64,000 nucleotides of DNA. It comes from an uncultured Hoeflea sp. Its GTDB lineage: Bacteria > Pseudomonadota > Alphaproteobacteria > Rhizobiales > Rhizobiaceae. The notes under the pieces were generated by a model that saw nothing but the letters and a program-made list of their open reading frames with translations, did not search any database and had not been told where the DNA came from. Location: contig NZ_CANMVK010000003.1 in the NCBI RefSeq assembly GCF_947501405.1, positions 248,001-312,000 on the forward strand. Direction: 5' to 3'. The stretch's first letter is position 1; the number at the start of each line of letters is the position of its first letter. Made by a program: the position numbers and the translations under genes. Of the stretch, positions 11,895 to 21,047 are shown one piece after another.

Positions 11895-12099
11895 AAGTGT
11901 ATCTTCCAAAGCGGGGCGATTGCGCCTGTGGGAACCGCGCTTAACATAGATCGGGTTATTTTAAACAAAACTTAACCATGCAACAGCGTTTGCGAAAAAA
12001 ATGCGGCCAGCTCAACGCTTTGTCAGGTGACATTGTTTTTGGGCAACAAATCCGCCACCACACGTTGCGGCGGCGCGCGCACCATGGCACTTATCGCTG

Positions 12100-12576
12100 A
12101 TGCCGATCATCTCGCCCCATGCCGACAATCCGCTCATCGACGGCCGCCAGTCCGACCGTGCGATGATGGTTCGACGCGGCGTACAGCGGCTGTTTTCCGA
12201 TCTGCGGCTGTCCATGGTGCCGGAACTGTCGCTGGCGTCGGGCCGCCGCGCCGATCTTGTGGCGTTGCGGGAGAACGGCGACATCTGGATCATCGAAATC
12301 AAGTCCTCGATCGAGGATTTGCGCGTCGACCGGAAATGGCCGGATTACCGTAAACACTGTGACCGTCTGTTTTTCGCCACTCACTCGGGCGTTCCCGCCG
12401 AGCTGTTTCCGGATGATTGCGGGTTGATCATCGCCGATGAATGGTCGGGCCATGTGCTTCGAGAGGCGCCCGAACACCGGCTGGCCGCCGCAACCCGCAA
12501 GGCAATGCTGCTGCGCTTTGCCCGGGCTGCGGCCGATCGCCTGTTGATGGCGGAACTGGCGGCCGGCAAATCCTGA
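12100..12576 (+). CDS. mmcB: MmcB-family DNA repair endonuclease-like protein
   Basis: 158-aa protein matching the alphaproteobacterial MmcB family, a DNA-damage gene in Caulobacter thought to act in repair of mitomycin-type lesions. The nuclease core is visible as ADLVAL...IWIIEIKSS: Asp52, then Glu66 and Lys68 in an ExK arrangement, the PD-(D/E)XK pattern. Conserved flanking runs are RRGVQRLF and KWPDYRKHCDRLFFA. It stands between two minus-strand units and is probably transcribed alone. Enzyme activity is inferred from the fold only. Confidence 0.85.
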   Translation: MPIISPHADNPLIDGRQSDRAMMVRRGVQRLFSDLRLSMVPELSLASGRRADLVALRENGDIWIIEIKSSIEDLRVDRKWPDYRKHCDRLFFATHSGVPAELFPDDCGLIIADEWSGHVLREAPEHRLAAATRKAMLLRFARAAADRLLMAELAAGKS

Positions 12577-12594
12577 CGGTCCCAGATGCGCAGG

Positions 12595-13170
12595 CTATCT
12601 TGGCGCGCGCTTGGCGAGAATGCGCTGCAGCGTGCGGCGGTGCATGTTGAGACGCCGGGCGGTTTCCGACACATTACGCTCGCACATCTCGTAGACGCGC
12701 TGGATATGTTCCCAGCGCACCCGGTCCGCCGACATCGGGTTTTCGGGAACCTCGGCGCGCTCGCCGGGCTTGCGGGTGAGCGCGGCGAAGACTTCGTCCG
12801 CATCCGCAGGCTTGGCCAGATAATCGATCGCGCCAAGTTTGACGGCTGTCACCGCGGTGGCGATGTTGCCGTAGCCGGTCAGCACGATGATGCGCGTGTC
12901 ATCCCGGCGCTCGCGAATCGCCTCGATCACATCAAGACCATTGCCATCCTGCAAACGCATGTCGATGACGGCATGTTTTGGCGTGTGCTGGCGCGCCTTG
13001 GCCAGGCCTTCCGCCACGCTTTCAGCGATATCCACGGTAAACCCGCGAACTTCCATGGCGCGCGCCAGGCGGCGCAAAAACGGCCCGTCATCATCGACGA
13101 GCAGAAGGGATTTGTCTGGTCCGATGGCTTCAGCTTCGGCATCAGTCACGTTGGCGGGTTCGCCGGTCAT
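12595..13170 (-). CDS. actR: ActR/RegA-type redox response regulator
   Basis: 191-aa DNA-binding regulator of the RegA/PrrA/ActR family that controls respiration, carbon and nitrogen metabolism in response to redox state. The receiver domain has DDD at 26-28, the phospho-acceptor Asp70 (AVIDMRL) and Lys120 (YLAKPAD). The last 30 residues (NVSETARRLNMHRRTLQRILAKRAP) form the Fis-type helix-turn-helix that is almost invariant in this family. GAGG lies 9 nt before ATG 13170. The sensor gene actS lies 82 nt upstream on the same strand, and the pair are probably co-transcribed. Confidence 0.95.
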   Translation of the reverse strand: MTGEPANVTDAEAEAIGPDKSLLLVDDDGPFLRRLARAMEVRGFTVDIAESVAEGLAKARQHTPKHAVIDMRLQDGNGLDVIEAIRERRDDTRIIVLTGYGNIATAVTAVKLGAIDYLAKPADADEVFAALTRKPGERAEVPENPMSADRVRWEHIQRVYEMCERNVSETARRLNMHRRTLQRILAKRAPR

Positions 13171-13252
13171 TTCTCACCTCACGGGTGCTGCACAATTTAT
13201 GTTCGACCCTGAATTCACTTTAGATAGGCCAGATTTAATGTGTTTTGCGCAA

Positions 13253-14593
13253 TTATCCAGCGTCAACCGACTGAACTGCCACTTTATCTGTACCAAATAG
13301 GTCCATTTTTTCCCGCGGCCAGACCACCCGGACATGCGCGCCGCCTTCGGGAGGCGGCTGATTGGCGAAGTCGAGACTGGCACCCGAGCGTTCCAGTAGG
13401 GTTTTGGCGATAAACAGGCCGAGCCCGAGACCGCCGGCCTTGCCGCGATCAGTTCGGCCGCGCCGGTTCATGAAGGGAACGCCGATCTGCGCCAGCACGT
13501 CGGTCGCGAAGCCAGGCCCGTCATCGTCGATCTCGATGGCGACTTCGTCGCTGTCATGCGACACCCGCACGGTGACCCGGCTGTCGGCAAAATCGACCGC
13601 GTTCTCAATCAGGTTGCCCAGTCCGAACATGACGCCGGGATTGCGGCGGCCCACCGGTGCACGCAACGTGCTTTCGGTGCGCACCACATCAATCGCTATG
13701 CCGAATTCGCGGTGCGGGGCGATGATCTCCTCAATCAGCGATTCCAGCGGCAGCCGCACCATGTGCGCCTCATCCTGCGCCGAGAGCGTGGTCAACCGCC
13801 GCAGGATATCTCGGCAGCGTTCACTTTGGCTTCTGAGCAGCATCAGATCGTCGGTAAAGCGCGGATCGTTGGCCAACGCTTTTTCCATCTCCCGCGCCAC
13901 AAGCGAAATCGTCCCCAAAGGCGTGCCCAATTCATGGGCGGCGGCGGCGGCCAGACCGTCAAGCGCCGAAATATGCTGCTCGCGCAACAGCACGAGTTCG
14001 GTGGCAGCCAGCGCGTCGGCAAGCTGATTGGCCTCGGCGGAAACCTGATAGGCATAAAAGGCAGCGAAGGCGGTGGTCGAAACGATGGCGATCCAGGCGC
14101 CGGCGATCAGCAGAAACGGAACCCGGAAATCGCTTTCGGGATACCAGGGCAGCGGCAGCGAATAAAACGCCAGCAACGTAACCGCCGCCACCGAAAGGGC
14201 GCCGAGCCCCAGCGTGTGCCTCACCGGCTGGGAAGCCGACGAAATAATCACCGGCACACACAGCAACACCGAAAACGGGTTGGCAAGCCCGCCGGTCATG
14301 AACAGGAGGCCAGCGAGCTGCAGCACATCGAACGACAACACCCCCATGGCACCAAGCGGCGGCAGGCGGTGGGCGGCGGGAAACCGGACCGAGAGAAAGA
14401 TGTTGAGCCAGGCCGAGCAGGCGATCAGCGCAAAACACAGGATTTCGGGAAAATCGAAGCCATAGCCATGGGCGATGATGAGCACGGCGGCGCTCTGGCC
14501 GGCCACGGCGAGCCAGCGCAACCGGGTCAGCGTCTGCAGCCGCAACCGGTAGCGCAGCGACTGATCTTCAAGGAATGGCGGAAACACGTTCAT
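13253..14593 (-). CDS. actS: ActS/RegB-type redox sensor histidine kinase
   Basis: 446-aa inner-membrane kinase partner of ActR. Six hydrophobic segments fill residues 25-185; between them is GGLANPF (101-107), the heptapeptide tied to ubiquinone sensing in RegB. The H-box AAAAHELGTPL carries His220, and Cys260 in SERCRDILRRL sits where RegB has its redox-active Cys265. The ATPase domain has the N-box NLIENAVDFA and G-boxes DDDGPGF and GGLGLGLFIAKTLLE. All parts needed for quinone- and thiol-based redox sensing are present. Confidence 0.95.
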   Translation of the reverse strand: MNVFPPFLEDQSLRYRLRLQTLTRLRWLAVAGQSAAVLIIAHGYGFDFPEILCFALIACSAWLNIFLSVRFPAAHRLPPLGAMGVLSFDVLQLAGLLFMTGGLANPFSVLLCVPVIISSASQPVRHTLGLGALSVAAVTLLAFYSLPLPWYPESDFRVPFLLIAGAWIAIVSTTAFAAFYAYQVSAEANQLADALAATELVLLREQHISALDGLAAAAAHELGTPLGTISLVAREMEKALANDPRFTDDLMLLRSQSERCRDILRRLTTLSAQDEAHMVRLPLESLIEEIIAPHREFGIAIDVVRTESTLRAPVGRRNPGVMFGLGNLIENAVDFADSRVTVRVSHDSDEVAIEIDDDGPGFATDVLAQIGVPFMNRRGRTDRGKAGGLGLGLFIAKTLLERSGASLDFANQPPPEGGAHVRVVWPREKMDLFGTDKVAVQSVDAG

Positions 14594-14637
14594 CGACCCT
14601 GATCTACAGCATCGCCGCGTTGCTCGACAAACGGTTT

Positions 14638-17103
14638 TCAGCCGCTTCGCGGTTTGGCGCGCCGCGTCGGGTCGGCCTCAGCCGGATTCTCGGGCCAGGG
14701 GTGGCGGGGGTAACGGCCACGCATCTCGGCGCGGACGTCGGCCCAGGAACCGCGCCAGAAGCCTGGCAGATCCGTGGTCGTCTGGATCGGGCGCTGGGCC
14801 GGCGACAACAGTTCCAGCGTCAGCGGCAGACGCCCGCCGCCGATCGAGGGGTGCCTACCCAGCCCGAACAGCTCCTGCACACGCACCGCCACCACGGGGT
14901 TCTCCGCGCCATAGCGGATCGGCAGTCGCGAGCCCGTTGGCGCTTCGAAATGGGTTGGCGCCATTCTACCGATCTCGGATTGCGCGCCCGGCCCGCACAG
15001 CGACATCAGACCCTGATTGAGCCCATCCCGGTCAATCGCCTTGAGCGAGGTGACGCCGGGCTGGAAAGGCGCAAACCAGGTTTCAAGATCCTTAAGCAGC
15101 GCCGCGTCACTCACGTCCGGCCAGGGCGCGCCGAGGCGATTGTGCAGAAAACCGATCCGGTCGCGCAGTTGCAACCCGGACGCGGTGAACGGCAAGGCCC
15201 CGATCCCCAGCTTGCGAATGCCTGCGCACAGGGCGGCGATCGCCTCTGTGTCATCAGGTCTGGGCAAGGGCGTTTCCGACAGGGTGATTGCGCCAAGCCG
15301 GGTTATGCGCCGGGCTCGCACGGCACCCGCCGTCTCATCGAAGATGCATTCCTGAGCGGTGGTTGCCCGGCTTTCGAGCAGCGCGTCAAGTTCCGTGCCG
15401 GAAAGCACGGCAGCGGCCAGAATGCGCGCCGCCTGCGCCTTGCCGCTAAGATCGGCGACCACCAGGAAATCGGCGCTCGCGAGCCGTTCGGTCTCATCCA
15501 TCACCGCACCGCGCCCATTGGCGAGGATGAAGCGGCCGCGGCCACCGCGCTGTTTGGCGATGCGGTCGGGAAAGGCAGCCGCCAGAAGGCCGGCAGCCGG
15601 GACCGGATCAACCGTTACAGATGCCGCCCCTGCGCCGGCAATGCGCTTGGCAAGATTGCGAGCGGCGGTGGCACGGAGGCCGCGATCGGCGCGAAACCGG
15701 GACCAGCGCGCGTCCAGATCCACATCCTGGCCGCCGAGGCCCTGTTCGGTGAGAAGCACCGCCAACTGGGCGGCCGCTAGACCGTCATCGTGGTCCTGAC
15801 CGGCGACAACCATGGCGGCGAGACGCGGCGGCAGAGGCAGGGCGCGCATCTGCCCGCCCCGGCGGGTCAATCCGCTTTTCGCATTCAGCGCGCCGAGATC
15901 AGCAAGCAGCGCGCGAGCCTCGTCAATCGCCGGCCCCGGCGGAGGGTCGATGAAGCGAAGTTCGCGGGGGTCCTTGACGCCCCAGGCGACGCAATCGAGC
16001 ACCAGCCCGGAGAGATCGCTTGCCAGGATCTGCGGCGTGGCAAAGGCTGCCAGCGCCCGGGTCTGCTGCTCCCTCCACAGCCGTACCGCAATACCGGGAC
16101 CGGTGCGGCCGGCGCGGCCGGCGCGTTGATCCACCGAGGCGCGGGCGGCACGGATGGTTTCCAGCCGGGTGATCCCGGTTGAGGGCTCATAGACAGGCTG
16201 GCGCACCAACCCGCTGTCAATGACAATGTGGACGCCATCAATGGTGATCGAGCTTTCGGCAACCGGGGTGGCAAGCACCACCTTGCGGCGTCCCGGATCG
16301 GGCGGGCGGATCGCTGCATCCTGTTCCTGCGAGCTCAGGCCCCCGTAAAGCGGCTGCACATCTGTCCCCGGCCCGAGCCTGTCGCCAAGATCGGCTGCCA
16401 CCCGTTTGATCTCGCCCTGTCCGGGCAGGAAGGCAAGGATCGAGCCTGCTTCATCGCGGTGCAGGGCCTCGATGGCGCGGTGCATGGCGACTTCAATGCG
16501 CTCGCCGGCGGGACGATCGATATGGCGGATGTCGACAGGATGGCTGCGGCCCTGGCTTTCAATCACCGGGCAATTGTTCATCAGCGCAGCGACCCGTTCG
16601 GTGTCGAGTGTGGCCGACATCGCCAGGATCCGCAGATCCTCGCGCAGCCCCGACTGGATGTCGAGCGCCAGAGCCAGGCCGAAATCCGCTTCCAAGGCGC
16701 GCTCGTGAAACTCATCGAACACGACGCATCCAATGCCTTGAAGATCGGGCGCATCCAGCGCCATGCGGGTGAAGACGCCCTCGGTCACCACCTCGATCCG
16801 GGTTCGGGCGGAAACCCTGGTGTCAAGCCGCATGCGGTATCCGACCGTTCCGCCCACCTCCTCGCCCAGCATTGCCGCCATGCGCCGGGCAGCGGCGCGG
16901 GCGGCAAGCCGCCTCGGCTCGATCAGGATGATCTTGCCCAAAAGCCAGGGCTGCTCGAGCAGGACCAGCGGCACCAGTGTGGTTTTGCCGGCACCCGGCG
17001 GTGCGGCGAGTACCGCGTTCGGATTTGTGTCGAGCGCTGCACACAGCTTGGGCAGCACCTCATGGACCGGCAGGCCGGTATGTCGCTCGGCTATGGATGT
17101 CAC
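14638..17103 (-). CDS. hrpB: ATP-dependent RNA helicase HrpB
   Basis: DEAH/DExH superfamily 2 helicase, 821 aa, the usual HrpB length. Walker A is APPGAGKTT (34-42), motif Ia IEPRRLAARAAA, motif II DEFH (130-133), motif III SATLD, and motif VI QRAGRAGR. The HrpB C-terminal domain is present with WFAPFQPGVTS. Its role in bacteria is poorly defined; RNA handling is inferred from the family. The start is GTG 17103 in GTGA, overlapping the thiQ stop, so hrpB looks like the last gene of the thiBPQ transcript, an odd partnership. Confidence 0.93.
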   Translation of the reverse strand: MTSIAERHTGLPVHEVLPKLCAALDTNPNAVLAAPPGAGKTTLVPLVLLEQPWLLGKIILIEPRRLAARAAARRMAAMLGEEVGGTVGYRMRLDTRVSARTRIEVVTEGVFTRMALDAPDLQGIGCVVFDEFHERALEADFGLALALDIQSGLREDLRILAMSATLDTERVAALMNNCPVIESQGRSHPVDIRHIDRPAGERIEVAMHRAIEALHRDEAGSILAFLPGQGEIKRVAADLGDRLGPGTDVQPLYGGLSSQEQDAAIRPPDPGRRKVVLATPVAESSITIDGVHIVIDSGLVRQPVYEPSTGITRLETIRAARASVDQRAGRAGRTGPGIAVRLWREQQTRALAAFATPQILASDLSGLVLDCVAWGVKDPRELRFIDPPPGPAIDEARALLADLGALNAKSGLTRRGGQMRALPLPPRLAAMVVAGQDHDDGLAAAQLAVLLTEQGLGGQDVDLDARWSRFRADRGLRATAARNLAKRIAGAGAASVTVDPVPAAGLLAAAFPDRIAKQRGGRGRFILANGRGAVMDETERLASADFLVVADLSGKAQAARILAAAVLSGTELDALLESRATTAQECIFDETAGAVRARRITRLGAITLSETPLPRPDDTEAIAALCAGIRKLGIGALPFTASGLQLRDRIGFLHNRLGAPWPDVSDAALLKDLETWFAPFQPGVTSLKAIDRDGLNQGLMSLCGPGAQSEIGRMAPTHFEAPTGSRLPIRYGAENPVVAVRVQELFGLGRHPSIGGGRLPLTLELLSPAQRPIQTTTDLPGFWRGSWADVRAEMRGRYPRHPWPENPAEADPTRRAKPRSG

Positions 17104-17756
17104 GCCAGCCCGACCTTGTGGACCTCGCCGCCCGCAGCCCTGGCGTCGGCTTCGTCGTGGGTGACCAGCAGCACGGGTAGCCCTGCCTCGGCCGCCTTGG
17201 AAAACACCATCTGCCGGGTCTGTTCGCGCAAATCGGCGTCGAGCTTGGAAAAGGGCTCGTCGAGCAGCAAGAGCCGGGGCCGCGACAGCAACACCCGCTG
17301 CAAGGCCACCCGCGCCTTCTGCCCGCCCGACAGCGTGTCGGGGTCGCGGTCGCCAAAGCCTCTCATGCCGGCGTCCTCAAGCGCGGCATCGGCCATGGCC
17401 CGGCGCTCGGCGCGGCTGCGCACATCCTGCGGGATGGCGATGGCGATGTTGTCGGCGACGCTGAGATGCGGAAACAGCAGCGGATCCTGAAACAGAATGC
17501 CTGCACGGCGGCGTTCGGCCTCTAGCGCAATCAGATCGACGCCATCGACGCTGGCCCCGCCGGTTGCGACGAAAACCGGATCGAGGAAGCCGCCAAGATA
17601 GGCGAGCAATGTGGATTTACCGGACCCGGACGGGCCCATTACGGTCAGCGTCTTTCCGCGACCGACCCGGGCGCTCAGCCGCACCAGCTCGCGTTCGCCG
17701 AGCGCTATGCGCACGTCGTCAAGCTCCAGTCCCGCCCTGTTCGTCTGGTCGTTCAT
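17100..17756 (-). CDS. thiQ: Thiamine ABC transporter ATP-binding protein
   Basis: 218-aa ATPase for uptake of thiamine and its phosphates. Walker A is GPSGSGKST near residues 40-48, the signature LSGGQKARVALQRVL follows, then Walker B LLLLDEPFSKLD. The short length and absence of a C-terminal regulatory domain fit ThiQ. It starts 2 nt after the thiP stop and overlaps hrpB by 4 nt, so translation of thiP, thiQ and hrpB is probably coupled. Confidence 0.93.
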   Translation of the reverse strand: MNDQTNRAGLELDDVRIALGERELVRLSARVGRGKTLTVMGPSGSGKSTLLAYLGGFLDPVFVATGGASVDGVDLIALEAERRRAGILFQDPLLFPHLSVADNIAIAIPQDVRSRAERRAMADAALEDAGMRGFGDRDPDTLSGGQKARVALQRVLLSRPRLLLLDEPFSKLDADLREQTRQMVFSKAAEAGLPVLLVTHDEADARAAGGEVHKVGLA

Positions 17757-17758
17757 TG

Positions 17759-19441
17759 TTACACCCGCAATCCGCGCCGGTTGCGGAATAGCAAGCCTGG
17801 CAGGCCGGTCGCAATGGCGAATGCCAAAAACGGCAGCAGCGTCTGCATGAAGGCATAGACCCCGATGACCCGCCGGTTACCGCCCGCCGCCAGCGCCACG
17901 GCCTCGGTGGTCACCGTGGTCAATCGTCCGGCGCCGATCAGCACCGTGGGCAGATACTGACCGACCGAGACCGAAAACCCCACCGCTGCGGCAGTCAGAA
18001 TCGCCCGGGTGAGCATCGGCAGGCGAATGCGGATCAAGGTCCGGGCGCGGCTCATGCCAAGACCGGCGGCGATCAGATCATGGCGGCGGTCATGGGCGCG
18101 CCAGGGATCGCTCAAAGACAAAAACACATACGGAAGCACGAACACCAGATGCGCGAGCACCAGAGCCGGAAAGCTGGCATCGACGCCGAGCCAGATTGAC
18201 AGCACCTGCAAGCCGAACATGAAGGAGATTTGCGGCACGATCAGCGGCAGATAAATGAGCAGAAGCGCGTCACGGCCGCGGCCGCGGCCGGTTTCGTATT
18301 CGCGCTCCAGGCACAGGATGGTCAGCACCAGCGCGATCAGTGTCGACAGGGTCGCGACGGTGAGCGTGGTCAGAAGCGGTCCGCTCATGCGCGGCAGCGC
18401 CTGCATCCAGGAACGAAAGGTAAAACCGGAGGGCAGCGCATCGGGAAACTGCCAGAGGCCCGAGACCGACCACAACGCCAGCATTGCGATGCCGCCAAAC
18501 ACCGCCAGCGCGGATGACAGCATGAGGGCGCGCGATGCGGCGCGCGCCACGCCGTCACGGCGAAGCCGCCGGCCGCGATCGCGCACGATAGCGACCAGCG
18601 CCGCACCAATGCGCTCAAGGCCGACCCAGGCAATGAGCGCGACCAGCGTGACACCGAGCTGCATCACAGCACCGGCGGAGGCGATAAACCGGGTCTCAAG
18701 CTGCGGATCGTTCATCCACTCGATCAGCCGCACCGGCAGGGTTGGCGGCAGTTGCGGGCCCAGTATCAGCGCCACATCGACCACCGAGGTGGCGTAGGCC
18801 ACCACCGCAAACACCGCCAGCCGGATCTGCCGGTAGAGCGATGGCCATAACAGGATGAGAAAGGCCGCAACCCGGCCATAGCCCAGAGACCGGCCCAGCC
18901 GCATGATCTCGGGATGGCGGGTCTGCGGCAGCGCCGCCAGGGTGACCAGAAACAGGAACGGAATTTCCTTGACGATCAGTCCCGCCATCATCGACAGCGC
19001 CATCGGGTCGTTGACAATCAGCAGGTCCGGCGGCCGGTCGAGCCCGGTGGGCCATGGCGAAATCAGCCGCATGATCATGCCCGAGGGCGCGATCAGAAAG
19101 GCCAGGCCGAAGGCCGCCGCCGCATGCGGCACCGAAAGCAGAGGCGAAATCATCCGGCGGACCCGGGAAAAGAGCGGCGTTCCCAGATCACTGGCGACGA
19201 AAGCCGCAACCGCGCCCAGCGCCACAAGCGTCGTGACCAGGCCGACCAGCACCGACAGGCAAGCCGAACGGTAGATCCCCGGCACCGCGTCGAGCGCGCT
19301 GAAATGCAAAGTGGTGAAATGCCGGCCGCCGAGTTCGGGAAGATAGCCGAAAGCGGGCAGCAAGGTTCCTGCCAGCCCGAAAGCCAGCGGGCCCAGCAGC
19401 ACGGCAAGCGTCAGCGGCGGGGCAAGGCGCGCCAGACGCAC
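17759..19441 (-). CDS. thiP: Thiamine ABC transporter permease
   Basis: 560-aa fused permease with two homologous six-helix halves, as in ThiP and the iron permeases FbpB/SfuB. Each half carries an EAA-type loop, for example RLGRSLGYGRVAAFLILLWP in the first and AAGLGMSRARTLIRIRLP in the second. The start is GTG 19441 with AAGGG about 5 nt upstream. It lies between thiB and thiQ, which supports the thiamine assignment over iron. Confidence 0.92.
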   Translation of the reverse strand: MRLARLAPPLTLAVLLGPLAFGLAGTLLPAFGYLPELGGRHFTTLHFSALDAVPGIYRSACLSVLVGLVTTLVALGAVAAFVASDLGTPLFSRVRRMISPLLSVPHAAAAFGLAFLIAPSGMIMRLISPWPTGLDRPPDLLIVNDPMALSMMAGLIVKEIPFLFLVTLAALPQTRHPEIMRLGRSLGYGRVAAFLILLWPSLYRQIRLAVFAVVAYATSVVDVALILGPQLPPTLPVRLIEWMNDPQLETRFIASAGAVMQLGVTLVALIAWVGLERIGAALVAIVRDRGRRLRRDGVARAASRALMLSSALAVFGGIAMLALWSVSGLWQFPDALPSGFTFRSWMQALPRMSGPLLTTLTVATLSTLIALVLTILCLEREYETGRGRGRDALLLIYLPLIVPQISFMFGLQVLSIWLGVDASFPALVLAHLVFVLPYVFLSLSDPWRAHDRRHDLIAAGLGMSRARTLIRIRLPMLTRAILTAAAVGFSVSVGQYLPTVLIGAGRLTTVTTEAVALAAGGNRRVIGVYAFMQTLLPFLAFAIATGLPGLLFRNRRGLRV

Positions 19442-19482
19442 GCCGCCCTTTGCTGCCCCCCGGGCGCTTACAGCCCCCGTGC

Positions 19483-19497
19483 GGATCGCCCCGATCC
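19483..19497 (-). promoter_or_regulatory. Hairpin directly behind the thiB stop codon
   Basis: GGATCG (19483-19488) and CGATCC (19492-19497) form a perfect 6-bp stem with a 3-nt loop. On the minus strand it begins at the last base of the thiB stop codon, in the 55-nt gap before thiP. It matches the position of hairpins behind the other three binding-protein genes here. Confidence 0.45.
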
Positions 19498-20723
19498 TAG
19501 TTCGCGGCGCCGTAGCGCCTTAGCCATTCACCCTCGATGTGCTCCATCCAGTCGGGATGGGGCTCATCAAGCGCCGGGCCGAGTTCGCCGGGCTTGAGCG
19601 TGGCAATACCAAGATCGAGCGCATCGAAAGCCGCGCGGTCCGCCTCGGACAGCTTGTCCATCGACAGAACTGTCGGATCGCCCCAGATTTCCGGGTTCTG
19701 CTTGCGCAGTTGCGCCTCGGGCGAAATCAGGAAATTGGCCAGCACCAGCGCCCCGGCCTTGGCCGCAGCATTGTAGGGGATGGCGACGAAATGGGTGTTG
19801 CCGAGCGTGCCGCCCGGATAGGTGAAGGAACGCACCGTATCGGGCAACTCGCCCGCGGCGATGCCGGCCGAGGCTTCGGACGGATTGAACGCGAAGATGA
19901 TGTCGAGCTCACCATCGGCGAGTTTCTGCTTCATGTCGGGATAGTTTTGCGGATAGGCCTTGCCGCCACGCCACAGGTTGGGATGCAGCTCATCGAGGAA
20001 CGCAAAAAGCGGCGCCGCGTCCTCATCAAAACTGGCTTCATCGACCGGCTGGCCGAGTTTGGACTTGTCGGCGATCACCTCCGACAGAACCTGCTTGAGG
20101 AAGGACGAACCGATGAAATCCGGCGGCTGCGGGTAGGAAAAGCGACCCGGGTTTTCCTTGGCCCACGCCAGCAACTCAGCAGAGGATTGCGGCACGCTGT
20201 CGGCCGGCGTGCGCGCTGAATCATGGAAAAACACCAGCTTGGCCCCGCCCCATGGGCTTTCAAGACCATCGGTGGGAATGGTGAAATCGGTCAGGATCGT
20301 AGGCTTGGTTTCATGGTCGATATAGGCCCAGTTGGGTAGCGCCGTGACCCAGTCGGGGGACATCAGCAGCTCCTGCCGCTTCATCGACGCGAAATTCTCG
20401 CCATTGATCCAGATGAGATCGACCGATCCGCCTTCATTCTTGCCCGCCGCCTTCTCCGCAAGAACCTTGGCCACGGCGTTGGCGGTATCATTGAGTTTGA
20501 CATGGACCACCTCGACGCCAAAGCGCTGTTTGAGCTCATCGCCAGCCCAGCCGACATAGGAATTGATGTTTTCCGATCCGCCCCAGGCATTGAAATAGAC
20601 GGTCTGGCCGCGCGCCTGTTCCATCACCGATGCCCAATCGCTGGGGTCCGGATCGGCGGCGCGGGCGGATACGGTCAACGCCAACGCCACTGCGCCGGCA
20701 AGAAGGATCGAAGACTTGAACAT
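19497..20723 (-). CDS. thiB: Thiamine ABC transporter substrate-binding protein
   Basis: Periplasmic protein of 408 aa that binds thiamine and hands it to ThiPQ. It starts with a Sec signal peptide (MFKSSILLAGAVALALTVSARA, cleavage after ARA, given in part). The mature part has the ABC-binding-protein pattern YFNAWGGSENINSYVGWAGDEL seen in the YnjB/ThiB group. I chose ATG 20723 since GAGGAA lies 5-6 nt upstream; the frame stays open further up but that would bury the signal peptide. At 408 aa it is longer than E. coli ThiB (327 aa) and is closer to YnjB, so a relative of the thiamine system is the main alternative. Confidence 0.8.
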   Translation of the reverse strand: MFKSSILLAGAVALALTVSARAADPDPSDWASVMEQARGQTVYFNAWGGSENINSYVGWAGDELKQRFGVEVVHVKLNDTANAVAKVLAEKAAGKNEGGSVDLIWINGENFASMKRQELLMSPDWVTALPNWAYIDHETKPTILTDFTIPTDGLESPWGGAKLVFFHDSARTPADSVPQSSAELLAWAKENPGRFSYPQPPDFIGSSFLKQVLSEVIADKSKLGQPVDEASFDEDAAPLFAFLDELHPNLWRGGKAYPQNYPDMKQKLADGELDIIFAFNPSEASAGIAAGELPDTVRSFTYPGGTLGNTHFVAIPYNAAAKAGALVLANFLISPEAQLRKQNPEIWGDPTVLSMDKLSEADRAAFDALDLGIATLKPGELGPALDEPHPDWMEHIEGEWLRRYGAAN

Positions 20724-21047
20724 GGCATTCCTCATCAAACGGCGAATATCGGGCTCACACACCACGGGGGGCATGGTTGCGTCAATCGAGACAACCTTCC
20801 AGCAACGTCACATTTTGGTGATTCGCATCTGTTGCGGCATGGCGGCGGGCCTGACCCCCAACGGGCTACCGATGCGTTTGCTTGGCGATAGAAGGGGCCG
20901 CGGCAGGGCAACCTCATTCCAAGGGTGCATCTATTGGCCCTTCACCTTGGCGCAGGAATTGACTAAGAGCGTGGTAAAGCAGTCGCCGCGGCTTTTGCTG
21001 AAAGGCCTAAACAGTCGGCGCATCGGATCCTGTCGGAGAGCGCAACC
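20724..21047. other. 324-nt divergent intergenic region
   Basis: This gap separates thiB (minus) from the NDUFA9-like gene (plus) and must hold both promoters. I see no gene. A short stem GGTTG/CAACC at 20775-20779 and 20792-20796 lies in the thiB leader. I looked on the minus strand for the conserved TPP riboswitch strings CTGAGA and GAACCTGATC and found neither. Confidence 0.5.

Noticed and set aside
20736-20960. TPP riboswitch in the thiB leader
   Set aside because: Conserved THI-box strings were not found by eye on the expected strand.
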